NCBI GenBank assembly: GCA_016763235.1
Contig: JAESUE010000357.1
Coordinates: 1 to 7,109 of the forward strand
DNA from: Pseudomonadales bacterium
GTDB lineage: Bacteria; Pseudomonadota; Gammaproteobacteria; Pseudomonadales; UBA3067
Reading direction: 5' to 3'
DNA: 7,109 nucleotides
The notes beneath the pieces are model-generated. The model was not told the DNA's origin. It did no database searches and saw nothing but the letters and a program-made list of their open reading frames with translations. A program made the translations under genes and the position numbers. Of the stretch, positions 1-5,754 are shown piece by piece. Positions within the stretch are counted from its first letter, which is position 1. Every line of letters begins with the position of its first letter.

Positions 1-668
1 ACAATGTTGAAACCTTTGCAATGGCCGCTGCACTTTTCTCTCAAGACCGGGAAACATTTTCCCAAATCGGTACGGAGAAATCCAAAGGTACTAAACTACT
101 CAGTATTTCTGGTGACACCCAAAAACCAGGGATTTACGAATTCCCTTGGGGTGTCACAATACAGGAAATCATTGTCGCCTCGGGGGCCGAAAATACATCC
201 TTTGTACAAGTGGGTGGCCCAGCCGGTGAATTGCTCGATAAAACACAATTTACTCGCAAGCTGTGTTACGAAGATGTTGCAACAGGTGGATCGTTTATGA
301 TTTTCAACACCAGCCGTAACCCCTTCGATACTATCATCAACTTCACAGAATTTTTTTCCCACGAAAGTTGCGGATTTTGCACACCCTGCCGTGTAGGCAC
401 GCAATTAAACCACCAGCTTTTCAAAAAAATCACTGAACGGGAAGCAGCACCACGCGATATAGAAAAGCTCGAAGAATTAAATATGCTGATGGATAGATTC
501 AGTCATTGCGGCTTAGGGAAAACAGCCAGCCATATTGTAAAACAGGGGCTGGCGCAATTTCGTAAACAACTCAAACCCGGTGATGATAACTGGTCACCCG
601 ACTTTGATGTGGAAAAAAGCCTGGATACCGCTCGCTCGCTGCGTATTGTCAATGAGGGAGAAAAATAA
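1..668 (+). CDS. hoxF: HoxF, diaphorase subunit of NAD(P)-linked [NiFe]-hydrogenase (3' part only)
   Basis: HoxF binds NAD(P)(H) and FMN and passes electrons between the nucleotide and the Fe-S chain of the cytoplasmic group 3d hydrogenase; it is homologous to NuoF of complex I. Only the last ~221 codons are present. The reading frame is open at the window edge and starts with NVETFA, the NuoF/HoxF family motif, so the ATG at 21 is internal and not a start. Counting residues from that internal Met, an SLBB-like segment covers about 24-72. The NuoF-type [4Fe-4S] domain follows, with CGFCTPCR giving Cys117, Cys120 and Cys123, and the fourth ligand Cys163 in SHCGLG (codon 507-509). The missing 5' part should carry the FMN and NAD(P) sites and possibly a NuoE-like N-terminal domain. 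The stop overlaps the hoxU start by one base (TAATG), indicating translational coupling. The C-terminal tail (SPDFDVEKSL) resembles what I recall of the Cupriavidus necator soluble hydrogenase HoxF. Confidence 0.95.
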   Translation, partial: NVETFAMAAALFSQDRETFSQIGTEKSKGTKLLSISGDTQKPGIYEFPWGVTIQEIIVASGAENTSFVQVGGPAGELLDKTQFTRKLCYEDVATGGSFMIFNTSRNPFDTIINFTEFFSHESCGFCTPCRVGTQLNHQLFKKITEREAAPRDIEKLEELNMLMDRFSHCGLGKTASHIVKQGLAQFRKQLKPGDDNWSPDFDVEKSLDTARSLRIVNEGEK

Positions 669-1390
669 TGCCCCAGACAATAAATATCGATAAACAAAAC
701 ATCCCCTTTTCCGAAGGACAGAGCATTATCGAAGCGGCAGAACAGGCGGGAGTGTATATTCCTCACCTGTGCCATAAAGCGGGTTACAAGGCCCACGGCA
801 GTTGCAGGCTTTGCACTGTAACGGTAAATGGTCGCTGGGTTTCCGCCTGTACAGAACCTGCTGAAGCCCACCAACAAGTAGAAAACAATACCCGCGAACT
901 CCAATCACAACGGCGTGCAATCGTTCAATTACTCTTTGCTGAAGGTAACCACCACTGCCCCTTTTGTGAAAAAAGTGGCAATTGCCAATTACAAGCCGTG
1001 GCTTATTCCCTCGATATGCATGACACCCACTTCGCCCACCAACTCCCACAGCGATCGCTGGATGCAAGCCATCCCGATGTACTGTTAGATAGAGATCGCT
1101 GTATACAATGTGAATTATGCGTGCGGGCCAGCCAGGAGTACGACAAGAAAAATGTTTTTGCACTCAGCGGTCGCGGCCCCTCCACGCAACTCATCATTAA
1201 CTCTGAAAGCGGCAAACTAAAAGATAGCCAAATAAATAAAAACGACGAAGCCATCAAGGTTTGCCCAACCGGCGCGTTAATGAATCGATCAAAACCATTT
1301 TCAATTCCCATCGGCCAACGCCAATTTGATAAAATACCCATCGACCAACAAAACACCTGTGTACCTGACACTACTGAGGCGAGCACATGA
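668..1390 (+). CDS. hoxU: HoxU, Fe-S electron-transfer subunit of NAD(P)-linked [NiFe]-hydrogenase
   Basis: HoxU is the NuoG-N-terminal-like subunit that wires HoxF to HoxY. Three cluster sites are visible. The N-terminal [2Fe-2S] ferredoxin fold has Cys35, Cys46, Cys49 and Cys61. A NuoG-N5-type [4Fe-4S] site has His95, Cys97, Cys100 and Cys106 (NHHCPFCEKSGNCQLQ). A further [4Fe-4S] site has Cys145, Cys148, Cys151 and Cys199 in VCPTGAL. There is no extra four-cysteine ferredoxin-like cluster before VCPTGAL, as I recall for cyanobacterial-type HoxU. The EGNHxCPxCEKSGxCQLQAV stretch and the length (240 aa) match the Cupriavidus type from memory. A strong ribosome-binding site (GAGGGAG, 654-660) lies seven bases before the ATG, inside the hoxF end. 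The ATG shares one base with the hoxF stop, and the 3' end overlaps hoxY by four bases. Cytoplasmic, part of the HoxFUYH complex. Confidence 0.96.
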   Translation: MPQTINIDKQNIPFSEGQSIIEAAEQAGVYIPHLCHKAGYKAHGSCRLCTVTVNGRWVSACTEPAEAHQQVENNTRELQSQRRAIVQLLFAEGNHHCPFCEKSGNCQLQAVAYSLDMHDTHFAHQLPQRSLDASHPDVLLDRDRCIQCELCVRASQEYDKKNVFALSGRGPSTQLIINSESGKLKDSQINKNDEAIKVCPTGALMNRSKPFSIPIGQRQFDKIPIDQQNTCVPDTTEAST

Positions 1391-1926
1391 CAAAAAAAAT
1401 ACGCCTTGCTACTTGCTCACTGGCAGGCTGCTTTGGTTGCCACATGTCCTTTCTCGATATTGATGAAGCATTCATCGCCGTGGCCGATATCGTTGAGTTC
1501 GATCGTTCTCCGCTTACCGACATTAAAAATGTCAGAAATTGCGACATTGGTTTAATTGAAGGAGGTGTGTGTAATTCCGAAAATATCGAAGTACTTAAGG
1601 AATTCCGCAAGCAATGCAAAATACTGGTGGCAGTGGGTGCCTGCGCGATTACTGGCGGTGTACCCGCTTTGCGTAATAACTTTGAGCTAAAAGAATGCCT
1701 TGAAGAGGTTTACCTTAACGGTAGAGGTGTGGTGAACCCTCAAATCCCCAACGACAAAGAACTCCCACTGTTAACAGACAAGGTTTACCCCATTCATGAA
1801 GTGGTGAAAATTGATTACTCACTACCTGGCTGCCCACCGCCAGCAGATGCTTTTCTAGAATTAATCACTGCGTTGAGCGAAAACCGCGAACCAAAACTTG
1901 AATATGCACTGCGTCATTTTGACTGA
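1387..1926 (+). CDS. hoxY: HoxY, small subunit of NAD(P)-linked [NiFe]-hydrogenase
   Basis: HoxY carries the proximal [4Fe-4S] cluster that takes electrons from the Ni-Fe site in HoxH. The four expected ligands are visible: Cys15 and Cys18 in AGCFGCHMSFLD, Cys86 in VGACAITGG, and Cys149 in PGCPPPAD. At 179 aa it has the short form typical of group 3 small subunits: no Tat signal and no C-terminal membrane anchor, so the protein stays in the cytoplasm. The start ATG overlaps the hoxU stop as ATGA, with GAGG (1376-1379) seven bases upstream as ribosome-binding site, giving coupled translation. The N-terminal motif (LAGCFGCHMSFLD) differs from the GLCGCWGCTLSFLD form I recall for Cupriavidus HoxY and is nearer to the LAGCSGCHMSFLD form recalled for cyanobacteria. 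Cys10, Cys52, Cys62, Cys77 and Cys104 are extra, non-ligand cysteines. Confidence 0.96.
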   Translation: MTKKIRLATCSLAGCFGCHMSFLDIDEAFIAVADIVEFDRSPLTDIKNVRNCDIGLIEGGVCNSENIEVLKEFRKQCKILVAVGACAITGGVPALRNNFELKECLEEVYLNGRGVVNPQIPNDKELPLLTDKVYPIHEVVKIDYSLPGCPPPADAFLELITALSENREPKLEYALRHFD

Positions 1927-1945
1927 ATTTTTAAAAGTGAACTAA

Positions 1946-3397
1946 ATGGAAATTATCGATAAAAACAAGGGTAAACGTATTGTCATCGACCCTATTAGTC
2001 GTGTCGAAGGGCATGGTAAAGTCACATTATTGCTAGACGAAAATAATCGATTGCAAGAAGCGCGATTACATATTGTCGAATTTCGCGGTTTCGAAAAATT
2101 CATTGAAGGCCGCCCTTACGAAGAAGTGGCCGTAATAGTACAGCGTCTGTGTGGCATTTGCCCGGTCAGCCATCACCTCGCCGCAGCGAAAGCCATTGAT
2201 CAGTTAGTCGGGGTCAATCAACTTAGCCCCACAGCAGAAAAAATTCGTCGTTTATTGCACTATGGCCAAGTTTTACAATCCCACGCGCTGCATTTTTTCT
2301 ATCTCTCCTCCCCTGATTTATTATTTGGCTTTGAAACAGATTTACATCGCCGAAATATCATCGAAGTGATTAAAGATTTTCCAGACATCGGCCGCCAAGG
2401 CATTCAATTAAGAAAGTTTGGTCAGGATATTATCCAGGCTATTTCAGGCAAAAAAATACATGGCGTCGTGGCCGTACCCGGCGGAATAAACCGTTCTTTG
2501 GATATTCCGCAACGCGATGCCCTTCGCGCACAGCTTCCCGACATACTGAAAAAAAGTAAAAAAGCCGTGGCAATTGCCCGTGACTTATATCTTTCAAATA
2601 TAGACATACACAAAAACTTCGGTTTTATTGAATCGTCCTTTTTAAGCTTGGTGGATTCAAAAGGGGCGTTGGAGTTGTACGATGGTAATATTCGAATAAA
2701 AGATAAAGCGGGGAAAATTTTTAAAGATCAATTAGACGATAATCGCTACTTTGATTATATTCAGGAAGAAGTGCGGTCTTGGTCCTATATGAAATTCCCA
2801 TTTCTTTCTGAGCTGGGAATAGAAAAAGGCTGGTATCGCGTTGGCCCCCTTGCCCGAGTAAACAACTGTGCATTTATCTCAACCCCCTTAGCAGAACAAG
2901 CTCGAAAAGAATTCATTCAATTCCACCATGGCCTCGCCCAAGCCCCCCTCGCCTACCACTGGGCACGTATGATCGAGTTATTACACTGCGCTGAACAAAT
3001 AGAAAACCTTCTGCAAGATGAAGATATCACCGGCAACGAACTTGTCGTAAAAGGCTGCCCGCAAGAGGAAGGCATCGGTGTTATCGAAGCACCCCGTGGC
3101 ACCCTCTTCCACCACTATAAAATCAACGAGGAAGGCTTGATACAAAAGGCTAACTTAATCGTTTCTACTACCCAAAATAACCAAGCCATGAATGACAGCG
3201 TTCGAGAAGTGGCACGGGAATATATTGATGGACAAGAAATAACAGAAGGGGCATTAAATCAGATAGAGGTGGCCATTCGAGCCTATGACCCCTGCCTCTC
3301 CTGCGCGACCCACGCAATGGGGAAAATGCCGCTTAAGGTAGAGTTATTTGATCACAATGGAGAATTGCTAGATACAAAAATAAAAAGCAGTGTTTAG
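1946..3397 (+). CDS. hoxH: HoxH, large (Ni-Fe catalytic) subunit of NAD(P)-linked hydrogenase
   Basis: HoxH holds the Ni-Fe(CN)2(CO) centre that splits or makes H2. The family signatures are intact: RVEGHG at residues 19-24; the N-terminal nickel motif RLCGICPVSHH with Cys69 and Cys72; EAPRGTLFHHY in the C-terminal half; and the C-terminal motif DPCLSCATH with Cys450 and Cys453. Length is 483 aa, close to the ~488 aa recalled for Cupriavidus HoxH. Residues 457-483 (27 aa, beginning AMGKMPL) follow the terminal His456 of the motif. By analogy with known HoxH processing this tail should be removed by the endopeptidase HoxW after nickel insertion. The ATG lies 19 bases after the hoxY stop, and the Shine-Dalgarno match (AGTGA) is weak, so translation may rely partly on coupling. 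It is the last hox gene here: neither hoxW nor hoxI follows, and the next gene is on the opposite strand. Confidence 0.97.
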   Translation: MEIIDKNKGKRIVIDPISRVEGHGKVTLLLDENNRLQEARLHIVEFRGFEKFIEGRPYEEVAVIVQRLCGICPVSHHLAAAKAIDQLVGVNQLSPTAEKIRRLLHYGQVLQSHALHFFYLSSPDLLFGFETDLHRRNIIEVIKDFPDIGRQGIQLRKFGQDIIQAISGKKIHGVVAVPGGINRSLDIPQRDALRAQLPDILKKSKKAVAIARDLYLSNIDIHKNFGFIESSFLSLVDSKGALELYDGNIRIKDKAGKIFKDQLDDNRYFDYIQEEVRSWSYMKFPFLSELGIEKGWYRVGPLARVNNCAFISTPLAEQARKEFIQFHHGLAQAPLAYHWARMIELLHCAEQIENLLQDEDITGNELVVKGCPQEEGIGVIEAPRGTLFHHYKINEEGLIQKANLIVSTTQNNQAMNDSVREVAREYIDGQEITEGALNQIEVAIRAYDPCLSCATHAMGKMPLKVELFDHNGELLDTKIKSSV

Positions 3398-3569
3398 CAT
3401 ATTTCAGCGAGGACGTTTCACCAGGCAGGTTCAGCAATTGGGTCAGTGCATGTATTTTCCTAAGGCGCTACGTTTTAGCGTGTCAAAACCGACACCCAGC
3501 CCACTTCGAATATTTAAGCGTTCAGTAGTTTCAACACTCTGGGCAGATGTATAACGCTATATAAAATAC
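3398..3569. other. Convergent intergenic region between hoxH and the SDR gene, with short dyads
   Basis: This 172-base stretch separates the 3' ends of two converging genes. It holds two abutting small hairpins: CGCTA-cgttt-TAGCG (3466-3480) and GTGTC-aaaacc-GACAC (3480-3495). A third dyad, CGCTA-N11-TAGCG (3555-3575), reuses the same arms and runs across the SDR stop codon. None is followed by a clear T run on either strand, so no classical intrinsic terminator can be called. Termination may be Rho-dependent or rely on these structures. No convincing gene is present. Confidence 0.5.
3466..3495. terminator. Possible bidirectional transcription-end structure (two short hairpins)
   Basis: Two 5-bp stems, CGCTA/TAGCG and GTGTC/GACAC, sit back to back and share one base (G3480). 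They lie 69 bases after the hoxH stop and 75 bases after the SDR stop, where converging transcripts must end. Without a T tract and with such short stems this is only a candidate. Confidence 0.25.
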
Positions 3570-4421
3570 TTAGCGCGGCTGGCCCAATAACGCAGCATAA
3601 CCAGCTTTGTAATCGGGATACAAAAACTGATAACCCGACGCCAGCAAACGCGTATTTTTACAGCGCTTATTTTGCCCACCCTTAATGTCACTTTGGCTCA
3701 CTGTCGCTGGATAACCAACACCTAGTTGTTCCGCCATCCAGTTCCCCACTTCTTGCTTGCTTACCGGAGCGCAATCCACGGCAACATAACATGCTTCCAA
3801 ACATTCAAGCTCCAACAGATGCTCCAGCACACCCGCACAATCATCACTGTGAATACGATTGGTGTATTGGGGATAGCTATCACAAATTTTCAAGCGCCCC
3901 TCTTTTACGGACGTAATGAACCGCGCACGACCGGAGCCATATATCCCACCAAAACGCACACTAGCATATTCCAGACCGCTATCTGCCAGACATTGCTCGG
4001 CTTCCAACATCACACGCCCTGAAAAACCTTCGGGATCGACATCAGAGTTTTCATCCACCCATTCACCGTGACGCTGGCTGTAAACAGCTGTGCTGGAAGT
4101 AAATAAAATGCGCTTAACAGGAATGTTTTGAATATGTATTTGATCAAGAAGGTTCTGCAAACCCAATAGATAAGCGTCGCGATACAATTCTTCAGAGAAA
4201 CCACTGGCCGCAACGCAATACACCACTGCATCAAGACACGTCGGTAACGCAGGGAAATTTTCATCGTCAGTTAAGTTAGCAGAAATCCCCTGAATAAAGC
4301 CTGGCAGCACAGAAGCATTTCGACGTATCCCCCACACCTTGCATCCAGAGTTACTTAGGCGCAGAGCCAAACGGGAACCCACGTCACCACAACCGGCAAT
4401 TAAAATATTGGAAACACGCAC
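3570..4421 (-). CDS. Atypical SDR / YeeZ-like NAD(P)-binding sugar-epimerase-type protein
   Basis: A 283-aa cytoplasmic Rossmann-fold protein of the extended/atypical short-chain dehydrogenase superfamily, similar in layout to E. coli YeeZ as I recall it. The dinucleotide-binding motif GCGDVG is at residues 10-15. Arg33-Arg34 at the end of the second strand hint at NADP preference (inference). The TSSTAVY segment (108-114) supplies the catalytic-type Ser/Thr region. VRFGGIYGSGR follows the fold's usual RxxxxYGPGR pattern. The YxxxK catalytic pair is absent at its usual place, where SGRVMLEAE (134-142) is found as in YeeZ-like proteins, so it may not be a standard oxidoreductase. The start is GTG at 4419-4421, supported by AGAGG (4430-4434) eight bases upstream; no nearby ATG competes. 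It converges on hoxH and stands alone: the next minus-strand gene upstream has its own terminator. Substrate unknown. Confidence 0.85.
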   Translation of the reverse strand: MRVSNILIAGCGDVGSRLALRLSNSGCKVWGIRRNASVLPGFIQGISANLTDDENFPALPTCLDAVVYCVAASGFSEELYRDAYLLGLQNLLDQIHIQNIPVKRILFTSSTAVYSQRHGEWVDENSDVDPEGFSGRVMLEAEQCLADSGLEYASVRFGGIYGSGRARFITSVKEGRLKICDSYPQYTNRIHSDDCAGVLEHLLELECLEACYVAVDCAPVSKQEVGNWMAEQLGVGYPATVSQSDIKGGQNKRCKNTRLLASGYQFLYPDYKAGYAALLGQPR

Positions 4422-4429
4422 AATTTAAA

Positions 4430-4434
4430 CCTCT
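4430..4434 (-). promoter_or_regulatory. Ribosome-binding site supporting the GTG start of the SDR gene
   Basis: On the minus strand the bases read AGAGG, eight bases before the GTG at 4421. This is the only Shine-Dalgarno-like match close to an in-frame start, and the glycine-rich Rossmann motif begins nine codons later as expected for an N-terminal fold, so the non-ATG start is well supported. Confidence 0.7.
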
Positions 4435-4697
4435 ATAAAAAATGGAAATCACGACCCATGGCATCATAGAAAGTGATATTAGACGTATTTCTGTTTTTCA
4501 CCGACAACGCGACCTAAGCATTCCGCGCAAGGCGGAGCAATGAAACCTGAGGAAAAAAGAGGCACACTAATAAGAAGTGCCGAAATCACTATGCACATGA
4601 TACCGCAAGTGTGATCACATCCATTTAGATTGGCGCAAGAAAGGAGTAAACGAGTCAAACTATCGTCATTCAGTTGAATATATTGAAATATGAGAAC

Positions 4698-4734
4698 AAA
4701 AATGTCTGGGCGCCCAACTAAAACTCGGACGCCC
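4698..4734 (-). terminator. Intrinsic terminator of the exported-protein gene
   Basis: Read on the minus strand, GGGCGTCCGA pairs with TTGGGCGCCC (10 bp including two G-T wobbles; arms at 4725-4734 and 4708-4717) around a 7-base loop. A five-base gap (AGACA) and then TTTTT (4698-4702) follow. It begins about 38 bases beyond the TAG of the gene ending at 4773. The GC-rich stem plus T run is the classical Rho-independent form, and it separates that transcript from the SDR gene. Confidence 0.8.
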
Positions 4735-4772
4735 TATTTGCAACTACCGAAACGCACATCAGTCTAAAGTAA

Positions 4773-5210
4773 CTATTCTGCCTCCGTCGCTTCGCTTGAA
4801 CCCCCCGTGGCGGCGATAGAGTCTATCTTAAGCATCCAACCGACATTACCTGGGCAGCCAGCTACCGTAGAACCTTTTACCTCAACTCTGGCATAAGTAC
4901 CACTAAGGGAGTCAGGTAGTTTTCCAGAAACAATGTACCCGTCGCTTGACTCCTTAACCACTAACTCAATTGGTTTCTTCTTTGCGGTTACGACAATAGT
5001 CTTTGGGTTTGCAGACTTGGAGACCACAAAGGATATTTCAGACTGGGGTGTCACAACACTAAGGTTTTCAGGGTACATTTTTTTAAACTTTGGTTGTACA
5101 CAAGAGGCACCACCGACGCCACCAACATCGGACCCCTGGCTGAAAAATGCGAACACTTGAGAACCCAAGATAATAAAAACAACAAATAAAATAAATTTTC
5201 GTATTTTCAT
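4773..5210 (-). CDS. Small exported protein of unknown function, glycine-rich N-terminus, two cysteines
   Basis: I do not recognise this family. The start is set at the ATG at 5208-5210, because GGAGG (5217-5221) lies six bases upstream; an upstream in-frame GTG at 5231 would place that ribosome-binding site inside the gene. The 145-aa product begins with a signal peptide: MKIRK, a hydrophobic core through about residue 20, and a likely cleavage after VFA (21). A glycine-rich stretch (26-34, GSDVGGVGG) follows. A domain of about 90 residues (37-129) starts with Cys37 and ends near Cys119 in AGCPGNVGW. Alternating short hydrophobic strands (SEISFVV, KTIVVTA, YARVEVKG, GWMLKID) suggest a beta-sandwich, Ig-like fold, perhaps closed by a Cys37-Cys119 disulfide (inference). 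The tail is acidic and low in complexity (SSEATEAE). Expected location is the periplasm or outside the cell. It is monocistronic, with its own terminator, and diverges from the porin gene. Confidence 0.75.
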   Translation of the reverse strand: MKIRKFILFVVFIILGSQVFAFFSQGSDVGGVGGASCVQPKFKKMYPENLSVVTPQSEISFVVSKSANPKTIVVTAKKKPIELVVKESSDGYIVSGKLPDSLSGTYARVEVKGSTVAGCPGNVGWMLKIDSIAATGGSSEATEAE

Positions 5211-5216
5211 AAAATA

Positions 5217-5221
5217 CCTCC
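5217..5221 (-). promoter_or_regulatory. Ribosome-binding site that fixes the start of the exported-protein gene
   Basis: The minus strand reads GGAGG followed by a six-base spacer and ATG (5210-5208). This consensus site decides against the longer frame from GTG 5231 and places the basic n-region MKIRK directly at the N-terminus, as expected for a signal peptide. Confidence 0.85.
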
Positions 5222-5290
5222 AATAATGCACTTAATTTTTTTATAATTATTGATTAAGAACAAGGTTTTTTAATATTATTTATGCTGGCA

Positions 5291-5304
5291 GGTATTATCA
5301 TACC
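5291..5304. repeat. Perfect short dyad GGTAT-N4-ATACC, possible operator
   Basis: A perfect inverted repeat with 5-base arms and a 4-base centre, 81-94 bases before the ATG of the exported-protein gene. On the minus strand its centre and right arm contain GATAAT, a -10-like hexamer, so a repressor there could block transcription. No known operator was recognised. Confidence 0.3.
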
Positions 5305-5595
5305 CACTATTAAACCATTCTTTCTTTTAAGTCAGAATGAGACCAGACTATCTCACACTATTCGCGCGGCTTTCAAATCCCTTAATGCACAAAATATAAA
5401 TAGAAGGGTCTACAAATAAAACCCCGAAAAATACTGTTAACACACGAACAATAATGTCTCATAAGTGCAGTTAAGCCGTATTTTCGAAAGAGTTTTAGTT
5501 TCAGCGCTTATCTCTCTGCTACCCAACCACCAAAAAATATACGAGGGAATTTTACTGCATAAATTCTGACTAAGAACAATGAAACTCCGCGCCCT

Positions 5596-5612
5596 AATGC
5601 AGGGCATGCATT
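5596..5612. promoter_or_regulatory. Perfect dyad AATGCA-N5-TGCATT upstream of the porin promoter, possible regulator site
   Basis: A 17-base perfect inverted repeat with 6-base arms, ending 37 bases before the porin -35 hexamer. This is a position typical of an activator or upstream repressor site. It overlaps a second small hairpin, GCCCT-aatgc-AGGGC (5591-5605), that cannot form at the same time. No regulator family was identified. Confidence 0.35.
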
Positions 5613-5649
5613 GTGTTTTAGTGGAAAATTATTCTGCTATAAAAAATTA

Positions 5650-5678
5650 TTGAAAACCCCAATCATTATTACTATAGT
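5650..5678 (+). promoter_or_regulatory. Sigma70-type promoter of the porin gene
   Basis: TTGAAA (5650-5655) and TATAGT (5673-5678) are separated by exactly 17 bases, each one mismatch from the sigma70 consensus in the key positions. Transcription would start near 5685, giving a leader of about 70 bases before the ATG at 5755. A perfect TATAAT (5683-5688) lies just downstream but lacks a good -35 at the right distance, so it may be an alternative start. Confidence 0.6.
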
Positions 5679-5754
5679 GTCCTATAATCAACTCAATAAT
5701 ACATGCCTAGATTAATCAAAAATACCAAACCAACACACCTAAGGAATTAATTAA

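Larger units (their letters stand above)
4422..4772. other. 351-base intergenic region between two minus-strand genes
   Basis: It separates the exported-protein gene from the SDR gene. The part next to 4772 contains the terminator described separately. The rest shows a hairpin with arms TCCGC/GCGGA (4522-4536), a dyad GGCAC-N11-GTGCC (4561-4581) and a perfect 10-base palindrome TGTGATCACA (4610-4619). The SDR promoter should be here on the minus strand, but I could not find a -35/-10 pair with good spacing. No gene is supported; the only small plus-strand frame (24 codons from 4540) lacks a properly spaced ribosome-binding site. Confidence 0.5.
5211..5754. other. 544-base divergent intergenic region
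   Basis: An AT-rich region between two divergently transcribed genes whose products are both exported. Near the minus-strand gene it has AT runs and the dyad GGTAT-TATC-ATACC (5291-5304); toward the porin gene it has the dyad AATGCA-N5-TGCATT (5596-5612) and the porin promoter. A looser dyad TGAGA-N8-TCTCA lies at 5338-5355. For the minus-strand gene a weak promoter is possible: CTGACT (5335-5330), 17 bases, TAATAG (5312-5307), each a poor match. A 45-codon frame at 5282-5419 (plus) has no ribosome-binding site and is not called. Its length suggests complex regulation or an undetected small RNA. Confidence 0.5.

Noticed and set aside
21..23. ATG at 21 as the start of a complete 215-aa gene
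   Set aside because: The frame is open upstream to the window edge and reads NVETFA, a conserved internal NuoF/HoxF motif, so this is an internal methionine of a truncated hoxF.
2422..2613. Minus-strand open frame inside hoxH, and similar antisense frames inside hoxF, hoxU, hoxY and the SDR gene
   Set aside because: They are shadows of well-supported genes with conserved motifs on the other strand or frame.
3443..3556. Minus-strand open frame of about 37 codons after the SDR stop, with protein-like composition
   Set aside because: It has no start codon with a ribosome-binding site, lies in another frame than the SDR gene, and an open stretch of this length is expected by chance. It could be a gene remnant, but nothing supports it.
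4540..4614. 24-codon plus-strand ORF (MKPEEKRG...)
   Set aside because: The purine-rich GGCGGAG is only two bases from the ATG, too close for a ribosome-binding site, and the product is too short to judge.
4610..4619. CRP (cAMP receptor protein) binding site
   Set aside because: The half sites TGTGA and TCACA lack the required six-base spacer.
5211..5231. Longer form of the exported protein starting at GTG 5231
   Set aside because: It would swallow the ideal GGAGG ribosome-binding site and put seven extra residues before the signal peptide.
5282..5419. 45-codon plus-strand ORF in the divergent intergenic region
   Set aside because: There is no properly spaced Shine-Dalgarno site; the nearest AAGG is some 16 bases away, and the composition is not distinctive.
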